From Carya illinoinensis (taxonomy: Eukaryota; Streptophyta; Magnoliopsida; Fagales; Juglandaceae), in the NCBI RefSeq assembly GCF_018687715.1, contig NC_056762.1, positions 41,695,520-41,759,519 of the forward strand: DNA of 64,000 bases. Reading direction: 5' to 3'. A model generated the notes under the pieces. It had not been told where the DNA came from. It searched no databases and was given only the letters and a program-made list of their open reading frames with translations. The first letter of the stretch is position 1. Every line of letters starts with the position of its first letter. The translations under genes and the position numbers were made by a program. Positions 11,321 through 24,300 of the stretch are shown here, piece by piece.

Positions 11321-12553
11321 TAGGCCTGTGCAATAAATCTAATGGGCCGATCAACCGCGAGACCCTATTGAATATGACTCAATAAAGTCGGGTTGACATT
11401 AAAATCGATTTCGACACCATTTGACCGAATGAATGTCGGGCCATTATTTGGAACCCATATTTTAAAACTCTTTTTTAATCTTCTATTCCACTTAAGCATC
11501 AAACCCTAGCCCCTACCCCTACCTTCTCCTTATCGCTCATGCTCTCTATAGGTCTCTCACCTTGCCTCCTAATAACATTGAAGCATGAAACAAACAAGCA
11601 AAGCACCTTATCGACATTGAGGAGTGTATCAAAAGCTTCGTGGCGGCTAGGTTCCATAGCGAAATTGCCAACGAGAGAGGTTGGAGGGGGAGAGGGAGTT
11701 CCGGGGTGCTCCGGTGTCGAGAAGGATATTGACAACGTGGGTGCGGCCGTGCTTGGACACGTGCATGATCGAAGTGAGGCCTTGACTGTCAAAATAGGAT
11801 ATGTTCGCTCTGGACTTGATCAGACCTTTCAACTCCTTTAGGTGGGTGCCACTCTTCGCTACCTTGCATAGTTGTTCACCTAATTGGTCCATGTTTTGCA
11901 CGATTGAGTATGATACCTATGCTCACACACTATCAATAATATATTATTGATGTTTTCCCCTTATGTTTCTAATACTAGACTTTCTTCCATGTATGTTTTT
12001 TTCTTTTGTGTCTTGTTGGAGAATATTGACTGAATTTTTTTGGATTTTACTTTCTCTATTTGTTGGGACAGTTATGCATAGAATGGAATTATATTTTTTC
12101 TTTCTTGTAGTAGTACTAAAGATGTTTCATTTTCATTTGTTGTTCTTTTAGCCTTCATTTTTCTTGCATCTAATTACTTTTCTTTTCATTTGATTTCTCA
12201 TTGGAATATGGTGGCGTGCGAGAAAATCTAATCGTTTTGCTGTATTGGGGCACTTATGAAGATGAGATACTGTGGTTCTTGCTCTCTCGTTGGCTTTCAC
12301 ACTCTGTGGAGTATTCTATTGTGCACGTACACTCTTTCAGGAAAATACTCTATGTTGAGAGAGATTCTCACCACGTTTATGTTTAGGAGCTTAATCTTTG
12401 CTCAAAAACTCTTATTGTTGGAGAATCGTTCTCTAACTTAAAAAAGAAAAGACAAAGCAAAAGCTAAACTTGAGTCGGATCGGTTGGCATGCTTTTGCTA
12501 GCAGGACCGGGTCGAGCCTAAACTCGACTTGAGCTAGTCGGGTTGCAAGCCTA
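11321..12553. mobile_element. hAT-like non-autonomous element carrying a gene fragment
   Basis: The left end is TAGGCCTGTGCAA and the right end is TTGCAAGCCTA, so the termini are inverted (TAGGC..TG..CAA). They are flanked by 8-bp direct repeats that agree at 7 of 8 positions: GATGGTAC (11,313-11,320) and CATGGTAC (12,554-12,561). Eight-base target duplications and TAGG/CAGG-type ends are hallmarks of the hAT superfamily. GTCGGGTTG occurs near both ends (about 11,388 and 12,537), as a subterminal repeat would. No transposase frame is present in the 1,233 bp. The interior holds a frameshifted ankyrin/RMT2-like fragment, so this looks like a gene-capturing (Pack-type) element. Confidence 0.6.
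11600..11901 (-). pseudogene. Ankyrin-repeat arginine methyltransferase 2 (RMT2)-like N-terminal fragment
   Basis: The minus-strand frame from 11,901 reads MQNMDQLGEQLCKVA, then GLIKSRANISYFDSQGLTSI, HVSKHGRTHVVNILLDTGAP and SLSPSNLS. This follows the ankyrin repeats at the N-terminus of plant RMT2-like arginine N-methyltransferases. A one-base shift near 11,675 moves the continuing similarity (GNFAMEPSRHEAFDTLLN) into another frame, which soon ends. The methyltransferase domain is absent. The fragment is intronless and lies wholly inside the hAT-like element, which suggests capture. The parent assignment comes from recalled family sequence; another ankyrin gene is possible. Confidence 0.6.
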
Positions 12554-12561
12554 CATGGTAC

Positions 12562-13854
12562 CTATAAAAGCATAGATTGTCCATATTCAAAATTTATATC
12601 ATTATTATTTACTCATTTTATATTTATCAAATAAAATATGAATATGACATACGACACACGACATATGTTTTCCCACCACGTTCCCATTTTCATATACATT
12701 TTTTCTATTTTAAGTATCTTTAATATGCCTAAATACGGGTCTTAGTCGGTAGTTAAAACGTCAATCATTTTTTTTGATAAAAAAAAAACGTCAGTAATTA
12801 TGTGCGCCCAACTTGATGGACATGATTTATAAAATTATAACACTAATTTCACTTCATTTTTTAGGAAAATAAATCTCTAATTAGTTTTGTATTTATTTAG
12901 ACGAATCCAATTGAGTTTACTTGGATCGCCGCAACAATTTATTTATGATTCAACTGTCAAAAAGGTATTCGTGCACATTCATTTGGTCAAAAAAATAACT
13001 AGAATAAAGGAAGCTAATCAATATTTAATTAGTGCAATCAACTTTAATCGTTATTAAAAAAATACAAAAAACTCTCTTAATCAAGGGGTATTATTGTCCA
13101 TTAGTTGCCAATATTTCGAAGTTCCCTCCCAATATCACCCTTTCCCGATCTTCCCGTTCATGGAATTTTGAAACTTTTTGGTAGATTTCTCCATGTCCCA
13201 ATCTCAACTCCTATTCGTGTCTTTATAAAAAACTCCAAAAACATATATAATTTTGTAGCATAAATTATAAACAAATCAGAGAGGCTCTCAGCGACCAAAA
13301 GGCATGTTCTTATCCGTATGGGCACGTTGAAGAGCCTTTTTGAGATAAGAGTCACTTGCTACAACTCATTTTTTGAATAACGCATAAATGCCCTTATTCT
13401 ATAATATATTTACGAATGCGCCGGATTGTGGTCACCCTAGCCTAAGATTCATGATATCCTAAGTATTTAATTCAGATGGTCCATATTGCCCTATTAGAGG
13501 TGGACCTCAAAACTTTACATAGCGAAGAAAATGAACTTAGAAATAAAAACTACAAAATATCACACTTCAAACACGTGGAAAATAAGATAAAAGAATAATT
13601 TAATCTTATTTAGTTTAACTTGATTATTTGAGATTCAATCCTAACTTTTATTCCTCTTCATCTTGTATGATAGGAACAATTACCTCATTTCAAACATAAG
13701 TTGTACCTATTTCCTTGGCACAGCAGCTTCGTGTCTTACCTTCCAAAAGACATAATTCTAATTCTTCAAAAAAAGAAAAAAAGAAAAAAGAAAAAAAAAA
13801 AGAAAGATGCTAAATTGTTGATTCTAAGTCTTTAAGAGTTTACCAAATGGGCTT
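12562..13854. other. Intergenic DNA
   Basis: About 1.3 kb of AT-rich DNA. No frame with recognisable content and no clear repeat boundaries were seen. Confidence 0.45.
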
Positions 13855-13860
13855 TGCTAC

Positions 13861-14060
13861 ACGCAGTCGGGAAACGCAGTCGGCGTGCAGTCGGCTGTAC
13901 GGAATGAATAAAAAAAAATTATAAAAAAATTATTTTATATTCAGGGGGACCTGCATGAATTATAAAAAGCTATAAAAATAATTTTTTTTTTTTCATGTAG
14001 GTCATGTATTAATTTTTTTTTTACAGTCAACTGCACGCCAACTGCATTTCCCGACTGCAC
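13861..14060. mobile_element. MITE with about 40-bp terminal inverted repeats
   Basis: The left arm (13,861-13,900; GCAGTCGGGAAACGCAGTCG, then GCGTGCAGTCGGCTGTA) and the reverse complement of the right arm (14,021-14,060; GCAGTCGGGAAATGCAGTTG, then GCGTGCAGTTGACTGTA) match at nearly every position. The core is about 120 bp of A/T-rich DNA. There is no coding capacity. The GC-rich arms stand out from the surroundings. Target-site duplications are unclear. Confidence 0.7.
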
Positions 14061-15319
14061 AAATCATTTCTGTTACCAAATTGTTGATTTCAACTGTTCA
14101 AATAAGATGCTGTCAAACAACCAATAACATGTTACATGTGATTAAAGATTATTAAAAGAAAAATTTTATTCATCATTTCTATATAATATATATTATATAT
14201 AATTTTTTAATTTTTTTTATTAAATATGTGATATATGAATAATAAGTAAAAGAATTTAATTAATCTTAAAAAAATAAAATTAAATAAATTCAAAAAATAA
14301 ATTTTAAACAATAAAAATAAATATAGGGTAGTATCGGTAAAGACGATGAGTTGGAATTTTGGAAAGCTGCTGCTCAAAACAAACTACAGCACGAAATGGA
14401 TCGGCTAGAGATAATACCAAAACTGTAAATTTAGACAAATATACAGGGTAATATTAAAACCAGGCTTTTCAGGTCCGACCTCCCATGTGTCTGTCGAAAC
14501 TCCAGACTGTCCCTCTCTATCTCTGTGTTAGTCCTATCCGGCCCAGGTCCGCTGGTCGTCGTCTTCTACCTCTGAACTGTTGCTTCGGACTCTCCCATTC
14601 TTTATTTTCAAGTACAAAGAATATTTTATCCCTTTCCAGATCCAAACGGTTTTCTCAAGAAACCAAAAACCGAAAAAAAGAATAGAAAAGAAACAGGTCA
14701 GCAAAGCCCCACCCACCTGAAAAAACTTTTTGAATTTCTTCTCAAAACCTTGAAGCAACAACAACTATGGAGACATATCCCTCTTCAAAGTAAGCTCCTC
14801 CTAAAATTTCGTATTTGTTTTCGAAACACAGAGAACGACGTCGACGTCTTTGTCTTGTTTTTGTTACTCTTTTACTCTCTCCCTTTCTCTATCTTTCTTC
14901 CCCTCTCACGACTCACGAGGTAATTTGTTTTTCGAGAACATTCTTAATCTGCTCTCCCTACCTGCCTGCCTACGCTCCGTTAACCTCGTAAAATACGCTT
15001 CGCACTAGGGAAACTAGCTTACCGTTCTGGATGATTTAGCCAAATGCGCTTTTGGAGCTTGTTTCTGTAAGTGTTTTTTGGGAAAAACAACAACAACGAG
15101 GAAACGGTTTCCTTATTTGGCAACGTTTCCACGTCGCAATTCCAGCTTATCATTCTTTGGACCACGCTTCTAATACTCTGATCGGAATTAGGGCTTTTCC
15201 AGGCTCTTGTCTACGACAATGCAGGGTTCGAATTCGTACAGGAGTGGTGGAATTTGAGCTTGTGAGAGCCAAATTCGGATTTGAATTTGTGAAAATTTCC
15301 GGGGTCAAGAGGGAAAGTG
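14061..15319 (+). promoter_or_regulatory. Promoter and 5'-UTR region of the myosin gene
   Basis: No exon of another gene is evident. The DNA turns GC-richer from about 14,460, and pyrimidine-rich stretches (14,855-14,910) precede the coding start, as is common in plant 5' UTRs. Several upstream ATGs occur before the chosen start at 15,320. No transcription start can be fixed from sequence alone. Confidence 0.35.
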
Positions 15320-18300
15320 ATGATATCAACGACGACGATGTTGGCGCGGAGCTCGCTGGAGGAGATGCTGGACTCACTTCGCCGGAGAGACGAGTGTGAC
15401 AAGCCCAAGGACTTGCCGCCGGCACTTCCGGCTCGGCCGACGTCGAGGGCTCGGCTACCGTCAGCGCGCCGCTCTTTACCGACTAACTTCGAGGTCGGCG
15501 ATGGTGGTGCGCCGAGTGAATGTAATGGAAAAGAAGAGGGAAAGAGGAAAGAAATCGATTTGGGGTTGAAGAGAGGCAATTTCGGGAGCAAGAAGCTGAG
15601 GAAAGATCAGAATACGGAGTCGCCATATTCTGTGGAGACGGAGGGTAAAAATGAGCTAACCAAGGGTTTGGATTCGGATCGTGGGTCTGCCACGCCGCTG
15701 AAGATGAGAGAATTGGATTGGGACGACAACATCGATTATTTCATCAGAAAGGTAATTTCGAAGGAAAATAACTATAATAATCTTCACTTCTGGTTGTCTC
15801 TTCGTTGTTCTACTTATCTTGGTAAGGCGTGTTAATGACAATCTTTGAATGAGGGATTTTTATAATAAATCCCCAGAACGTTGCATTAGGCCTCATACTA
15901 GAAAAAGGGATCAAGTAAATGAGGAATATCGTTTTTGCATTAAGCTAATTGCGAAGTTCGGGTTGATTCTTTTTTGTTTTATTGCTCTTGGTAAGGTGTG
16001 TTTGTTGTACTTAAAATTGGTAAGAGGATCAGGCCCGTATAATTAATTGCAAGAACAAAGCTGTTTCTTTTATGGTATTGTGTTCGGTTATTAAGTTTCT
16101 GGGTCTCGCGGTGAGCAAGAAAATATGGAATTTTCTTTATCATTATTTATAATGGTAAGATGGCCCTCGTGCGATGGAAGATAGATTTTGGAAATGTCAT
16201 TTGCTTTTAATGGACTGGTTAATGCACCTATTGCAATGAAAATACAATTAGATGTTTTTATAAATGGAAGTGAAATAACGGTTGCAATGTTGTCTGGAAG
16301 CCAGGGATTTTTACTTTCAAGGTGTATCATCTGTTTGATATTCTGGACCACCACTGAGCTTGTTCCTCCATCTGTTGAGAAATTAAGGATGGAATAGTTT
16401 TCTGTAAATTCTACCCATGGTTAAATTTGTAGGCTCGGAAGAATTATTTCTGAAATGTATACATTGAGAGTAAATTTTCTAAGCAGAAACTCCGTGTTTG
16501 GTGTTGGCTAACAAAGTGGGAGTCTGGAACAATACAATCAACTTCAAGGGAGGAAGCACTTGTTTCACTCTCTTGTGGAAATGTAAGTTTCATAACCTTT
16601 GGCCATTTCTGAATTCTGTATAATCAATCGTGAGTACTTTTGCTGGTGGTTAGTACTTGCGCTTACATTGTGTATGACTATAGGTTATGAAGATTCCCAG
16701 AGGAGAGCTCTTACCAGCTAACCCAGATGTATTAGATGGTGCTGATGATCTTATACAGCTTAGTTATTTGAATGAGCCATCAGTTCTTCACAATCTTCGG
16801 TATAGATATATACTGGATAAAATTTATGTAAGTTTGATATGGTCCTCTACTCGTGCCTGTGAGTCATACTCATGCCTCCTTTTCACTCCTTGACAATTTT
16901 TTGTGTTTTCTATCTGCAGAGTAAAGCAGGTCCAGTTTTAATAGCAGTTAATCCCTTCAAAGATGTAGAGATATATGGAAAAGATTTTGTCACAGCTTAT
17001 AGGCAGAAACTTATGGACAGCCCTCATGTTTATGCCATTTCAGACGCTGCTTATAATGAAATGATGAGAGGTGGTCAAGTCCATTTGTTTTCTTTAGACT
17101 ATGAAAAAAAAAAAAAGACAATAAGATTTATTTCTTCCTTCTGAAGCCTTTTCTTTTTGCCATAAATTTATTTTGCAGATGGAGTAAATCAGTCCATAAT
17201 CATAAGGTTTGAATTTCTTCAATTAACTTTTCTGCTAACTAGGAGCTCAGTTATGGACATTTTCCTTATGTTTTGACTGCTGTAATACTATATTTTTCTC
17301 TGAGCTCATTCTGTATATTTGATTGCTACTCAGCATACAGATTCATCTTTAGTTTTTTCTTTCAGTGGGGAAAGTGGAGCTGGGAAAACTGAGACAGCTA
17401 AAATTGCAATGCAATATTTGACCGCTCTAGGTGGTGGTGGTGGGAGGTTTGGGATAGAATATCAAATCCTTCAGACCAATTATATACTGGAAGCATTTGG
17501 GAATGCGAAAACATCTAGGAATGATAACTCTAGCCGATTTGTGAGTTTCTTTCTTTTTTCTTTTCTTCTTTGCTGAAGGCACTCCTAGGTTATCACGGTT
17601 CATAGCTTAGATATTTTTGTAGTTGTGATTGCAAAAGTTCTGTAAAGATGATTATGAATACCCTCTGTTTTTGCCTTTTGCGAACGGGATCTTAAGACTT
17701 GCCAGTTTTATTTACATATAGTCTGATTTTGTGCAGGGAAAGTTGATTGAAATTCATTTTAGTTCTCTGGGGAAGATATGTGGTGCTAAAATCCAAACCA
17801 GTAAGCATGTTTAAACTGGAATAAATTGCTGTCATGTTATGCTGTTCTGTTATATATCAATGATATAGCTGACTTGATTGTCTTTCAACCTGACGCCTGT
17901 ATCAAATGACAATTTACCTGCATAACTGTGGACAGTTCTGTTAGAAAAGGTAACCTGTTGCCCCATCTGAAGTGCCTGGAGGTTGTATATTATCATGTTT
18001 CATTTCTGAAATTATTTCTCCTTTGAGCAGTCAAGAGTGGTTCAACTGGTCAACGGTGAAAGGTCATACCACATATTTTATCAACTTTGTGCTGGTGCTT
18101 CATCAGTTCTTAGAGGTTTGTCATTCATTATTATTTTTTCACACCATTCATACAGGCTGCAGATAAGCTATTTTGTGATTCTTGGAATTAATTCGTGTTT
18201 CTCGTTGCAGAGAGGCTGAACCTAAGAATCGCTAGTGAGTTCAAGTATCTTAATCAGAGTGATTGCTTGGCAATTCATGGTGTTGATGATGCTCAGAAAT

Positions 18301-21300
18301 TTCATACGTTCATGGTAAGTTTACATCTAGTTGTTTCCCCCACCATCACGGTGCAACCACTTTTCATCTCATTTCTGTCTCCCATTATCCTTATTTTTTT
18401 TCTTATTACTTCAGGAAGCCCTAGACATTGTTCGAATTTGCAAAGAAGATCAAGAGCGCACATTTGCATTGCTTGCTGCAGTACTATGGTTGGGGAACAT
18501 ATCATTTCAAGTAATTGACAATGGGAATTATGTAGAGGTGTTAGTTGATGAAGGTAAGTTTTATGTGTTTTGCGTCATGTCCTTCTTGATGGATTTCTTG
18601 CACCACATGCTGTTTCTATGTTGTTAGTGATGATAGATTAAATTCTAGTTTAAACTATCTAAAATTCTTTTCAACAGTATTTTTTAATAGCAATTTTTTA
18701 GGCTTAGGATCTATATGGGAGTATTGTGAACTATGATAAAATCTTTGGCACACAATTTGTTGAGGGGATATGATTATTGTGTCAGTAGCAGGTCATCTGT
18801 TCTCAGAACCAAGTGTACACTTGCACAAGTTTTTACATTTTTTTTTGGTTGTTATAGCAGGCCAACGGAAAATTTTATATAAGTGAATGAAGCATATATT
18901 TTCGGCTATGCTGCTAGAAATGTTGGGAGAACTAGTGTATATGATTATAAGCTTATGAAGGAAAAAATATGTCTTCTTATGCCAGTAAATGTGATCAGAA
19001 TAATTATAGAATAGATTCCCTTTGCTTAGACCTTAATTTGATGTGTATAGATGTGTCATGTTTGAGTTGTAACTCTTGCTTTGGAAAATATAGGAAGGTA
19101 CTGAAACTTCTAATATAGAATATCCTATATCTGAAGTCTTCTATGAGTCGTAACTCTATGTATTCCCTCTGACATAGGCACACCTGTTAACATTGTCTGT
19201 TTATTCTTTTATTCCTACAATTATTATTTAACGTTATGGAATTTTATCTAGAGGTTGGTTTAATCCGTCTACTTTTCCTCGGTGCTTGCATAATATTATA
19301 TCTTCTTTAAATTCTATAAATCTACTTTGAAGTTGCTTATACTTCCTTTTCCTTTTGGCAGCTGTAACCAATGCTGCCAGGCTGATGGGTTGCACTTCCC
19401 AGGAACTAATGCTAGTTTTATCTACCCATAGAATCCAAGCTGGGAAGGACACTATTGCAAAAGGATTGACATTGCAGCAGGTGTGTTTAGTGGTCACTTG
19501 ACAAACAAGGCTTCCAAGCAGCTCTCAGATGCACTCTTTTGTGTTCCAATTAGTTTCTAAATATGATAAATCACTCTTTTAATGTAACATAAGAGCCCCT
19601 TTTTCCTCTGATTTAGGCAATTGACACAAGAGATGCCTTGGCAAAATTTATATATGCGAGCATGTTTGACTGGGTTGTAGAGCAAATCAATAAGTCACTC
19701 CAAGGGGGCAAACAACATACTGGGAGATCCATAAGCATCCTTGATATATATGGATTTGAGTCTTTTCAGGTACATGTTTTTAATTCAGTGGTGTTTTCAG
19801 CACAATATAGTTGCATACTTGGTGCTGATATCATCTCGTCATTTTCAGAGGAATGGCTTCGAACAATTTTGTATAAATTATGCTAATGAGAGGCTACAAC
19901 AACATTTCAACCGCCATCTTTTTAAACTTGAGCAGGAGGTAAGCAATATAAAATCCATTGCATCCTTTGAATTTCAGTGCAATGCATCTTTTGAAAGTTC
20001 TATTTTAATAACATGATGATTTGAAGAGTCACAATAATGTATCTTGTCTTTTACTCGGAGACCTATTCTCTAGGTGGCTTTTGCATGCATATAGTGTGTT
20101 GGGTTTTATGAAGGAATAGACTAGAAAGAAGAACTGGATTATGAGGGAGTGGAATATAAAAGATTTATTGGATCTTTAAGACAATAAATGAACATGGAAA
20201 GGAAAAGTAATTATGGCAAATGACTATTATATCCTTCTCTTTGATTGTATTCTATAGTTAAGTTGTTGGCACTGTTTCTCTCTTCCCTTTAGTTGTGGGG
20301 TTGCATTGCACTTGGTAGGGACAATAGCTAGTGTGTTTTTATAAGAATTGTGAGGTGGGAGCTGCAAAGCAGTGGATATCTTTTCTCTTGCTTTTTTATT
20401 TTTGAAATTTATCCATCTTGGCTGCTTTTGGTGGACGTCTTGTCTCTTGCAATTGCTTCAGTAGAATTTCTCGATTAACCAGATATGATATGAATTATTA
20501 TGAATTGCACCGTCACAGTTTCCTTGTTTTATTTCAGGACTATGAATTGGATGGGATTGATTGGACAAAGGTTGAATTTGAAGACAATCAGAAGTGCTTG
20601 GATGTCTTTGAGAAGGTATTTATATGGCTTCAATCTTGTTATCATCCATGTGATACCCCATATACACATTTATTTATTCTGCTCATTTCTCTGTTGTTCT
20701 ATCACTTACTTTTTATTTCATGGTGGATTGTGCAGAAACCTTTAGGTCTGATGTCATTGTTGGATGAGGAATCGAATTTGCCAAAGGCCACTGATCTGAC
20801 ATTCACCAGTAAGCTTAAACAGCACTTAAATTCAAATTCTTGCTTTAGAGGAGAAAGAGGCAGAGCTTTCCGAATACGTCACTATGCTGGAGAGGTTAGT
20901 TATTGCTCAGTTTTCAAGGAGGTTCCAATACACTGGTTTTAATGATTTACCCTGCACTATCTAAATTTGATGAGTGAAATTTGTCAGTTGTATGACTCAT
21001 CTGAGCTTTGTGCGTGGTTCAAGGTAGCAGAGATGAAAATAGTGTCTAGAAAGGAGTTAAGTATCCTATACTTAAGAGAATCTATATATGAGGAGTGCTT
21101 GGAAACCCTTATAACTGGTTCTGGTTCTTGAAAAATCCTAAATGAATAGTAGTGACCGGGACTTATATTCTTATTATCTAAACCACTTGGTAATCATGTT
21201 TTAGCTAATAATGGAAATATGTTGCAGTACATTTAGTATTCATAAATAGCAGATTAAGAACCACGATTTACCAACGTGGACAAACTTAAAATTGTTATTA

Positions 21301-24300
21301 TTATTTTTTCACAACTGGCCAGTTTATTAGTTCAAGAATCCCCATAGTTTAGTAACGACCACTGTGATATCTTTCAAAAGACATATGAGATAATCTCCTT
21401 CCATATCTTTATTTTGTCATTTTTCTTGAAGCAATATCTTGTAACTAATTATCATTTAGATATTATGTTGATAAGTAATCAAGAATTTATTGAACTCAAA
21501 AGGCATAGCCCCAGTAGACAACACATACACAAGAGAAACTTCTAATTGGAAATAACAAAAAGGAAACAAGAAAATCATGAAAACTCTGCCCATTAGACTC
21601 TATAACAGTTGTCTGAAAAAACAAGTTACTGAATAAATAAGTTTTTAGCTCTTCACCATCGTCCCTCCAAATACACACTAAACAAAGTATTGGACACTTT
21701 TTTTTTTTAAATTTTTTTGCTGAATATTGCAAACACAATTACTTTGACAGCATCCCATCTATGCTATAGCCATATTTTGAGACTTATTTCAGAAGTCAGA
21801 AGTTTGCGCCATATTTTGAGACTTATTTTAGAAGCCAAAAGTTTGCTAGTCTTTTCACTATTGAAATGATGGGCCAAAGTGTACGTTATATCCGAAACTT
21901 TAAACTTTTTATTTTCCATTGCACTTGGATCTTGACAATGAGTATTAGGTTACAAACTTTCATCTACAGTAGCACTGTTTTTTTTAATCCTCATATATGG
22001 TAGTTGCTCATTCCTTGCCCCAGATATAAATAATTATTTAGTTATCAAGAGATTAGGTACATAATATAATTAAGTATTTGGTAGCAAATGATGTTGAAAT
22101 ACGTACCCTCGATAATGATGTGTTTGGTAAGATCTTCCCAGCTTTATTTGAGTTTGATGGTATTATAGTTACAAAGAAGGCCGGAGCTTTGTAAAGTATT
22201 CCAGCAACTATTCAGTAGTATTGATGTAACTGTTATTAAATCTAAGATAATGAATCATTGAAGTCCCTTCTCCCAACATGCTTATGGTTCCACTAACATC
22301 TGGAGTTTTATTAGGTTCTCTATGATACAAATGGCTTCCTGGAAAAGAACAGAGACCTGCTCCACCCCGATTCCATTCAACTCCTCTCATCATGCAGTTG
22401 TCAACCATTACAGTTATTTGCCTCCAAAGTGCTTGACCAATCCCTGAAATCAGCAAACCATTTGGCCCAAACAGCATTGGCATCCCCAAATCAGAGTGTT
22501 TGTACAAAGTTTAAGGTAAGTATACTTGTTGCATTTTTTTCCCAATTGTATAGCTGTAGCATACTTAAAATAGGAGCCAAAGATATGGATTTTATGACAG
22601 TTGTATGTGACCATATGACATGATTTTGGAGTTCCTCTCAAGAAAATTACAGTATTTTCAGGAGTATGAAAAGTAGAGGATTTTCTGGTCCTCTTGAGAT
22701 GTAGCTGAAATTTATTTTACAAAATTCAAAGAATCTCTTGGATTCTTGTAGGGTCAACTATTCAAACTAATGCAACAAATGGAGAACACCACGCCTCACT
22801 TCATTCGCTGCATAAAGCCAAATAGCAAGCAGCTTCCTGGAATATATGAAGAGGACTTTGTCTTACAACAGCTCATGTGTTGTGGAGTTTTGGAAGTTGT
22901 TAGGATTTCAAAATTGGGATATCCTACTAGAATGACACATCAAGAGTTTGCAGGAAGGTAGAGGGTGTAACTTCCCATTAGTTAATGGTTGTTTTTTAAA
23001 AATAAAAGATGGTTTAATTCTTCTCGTGATATATTCAGGTATGGGTTCCTACTTTCCGATACAAATGTATCTCACGATCCATTAAGCATATCAGTTGCAG
23101 TTCTAAAGCAATTTGATGTCCACCCTGAAATGTACCAAGTTGGTTATACCAAATTGTATCTCAGAACAGGGCAGGTAATTTCTTGTGTGTGTGCGCACGC
23201 GCGCATGTGCGTGCGTGCATGCATTTGTGTCTGTGTGTGTGTAACTAAGACATGCATGTATATAATAAAATGTATTTATTCTGCATAAACACGGACGTAA
23301 AACTCTAAACAAATACAAATTGAAATTTGGGGAAATCACACTTCTCATCCACAAACTACCATTGATTTTACATTTTGCACCACAAAGTACCAAATAATAT
23401 AGTTTGGTTAAGATCTAATTGTGAAGACGAACAAAATATTGGCCATGAGTTACAATTTTTAATGGCCAAATCTTAACCTAGAGTGCAAATTGAAAAATAT
23501 AGGTAGATTAGAGTGTAAATTGAAACTTTTGATAGTACAAGGTGCAAAATGATATATGGGTGGTAGTTTGTGGGTGAAAAATGTAAATTTTCACTTTTGA
23601 TTTTGATTTGCATCTGGCACTAGCAATTATCTCCCATGCTATCATTCCCATTTTTTTAAACTGTTGCTAGGATCTCTAAAACATTTGCAAGAGATAGCCA
23701 TCTCCACATTTTGTATACAAATAGTGGGAACCATATGTAAAGACTTGTAGTTTCCTAGTCCGTGAAGACTAAAGAGTTTGTGGTAAAATTTACCCCTCCA
23801 CACTGATCTAACAAAAATTGCAACTGTTTTCTATCCATGTCAGTCAGAATAATTGACCATTGCTTTTTTCACAAAAACTTCCAAGATCTTCTCCATTGCT
23901 CTTAGTTACAACCAAGCGCCAAGAAGCTTTTCTTAGTTTGTTGAATAACTGCACTGATATCCACACACTAAACATGAGTTAAAGCACCCAGAAATTCTGG
24001 ATTAGCTAAAGTGGTCTACGATGCAAGCTTAAATGGTGTATATTTTGAATAAATGATAATGTGTCTGCAATAATAATTGAACACAGTACTGTGTTGATTT
24101 GATCACTACAAGAACCGTCCTAGTTTTAGTGATGTTGCCCCAATATTCAGTTGTCTTTATGGGACCCTAAGGGTAAGTGTAACACCCCAATGGTTAATTA
24201 TTAAAAAAAACAAAAAAAGTATAACGCCTCAATAAAAGGCCCAAACCACATGGTTTATATTCCAAAAGGATTGGTCAATGATATAATTGGAATCCCGTTA

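Noticed and set aside
11963..12441. Three short plus-strand frames inside the hAT-like element
   Set aside because: Phe/Leu-rich frames without motifs. They could be fragments of another captured gene, but I could not recognise one.
15211..15591. A 126-codon minus-strand frame opposite myosin exon 1
   Set aside because: Antisense shadow of a Ser/Arg-rich coding exon; no independent evidence.
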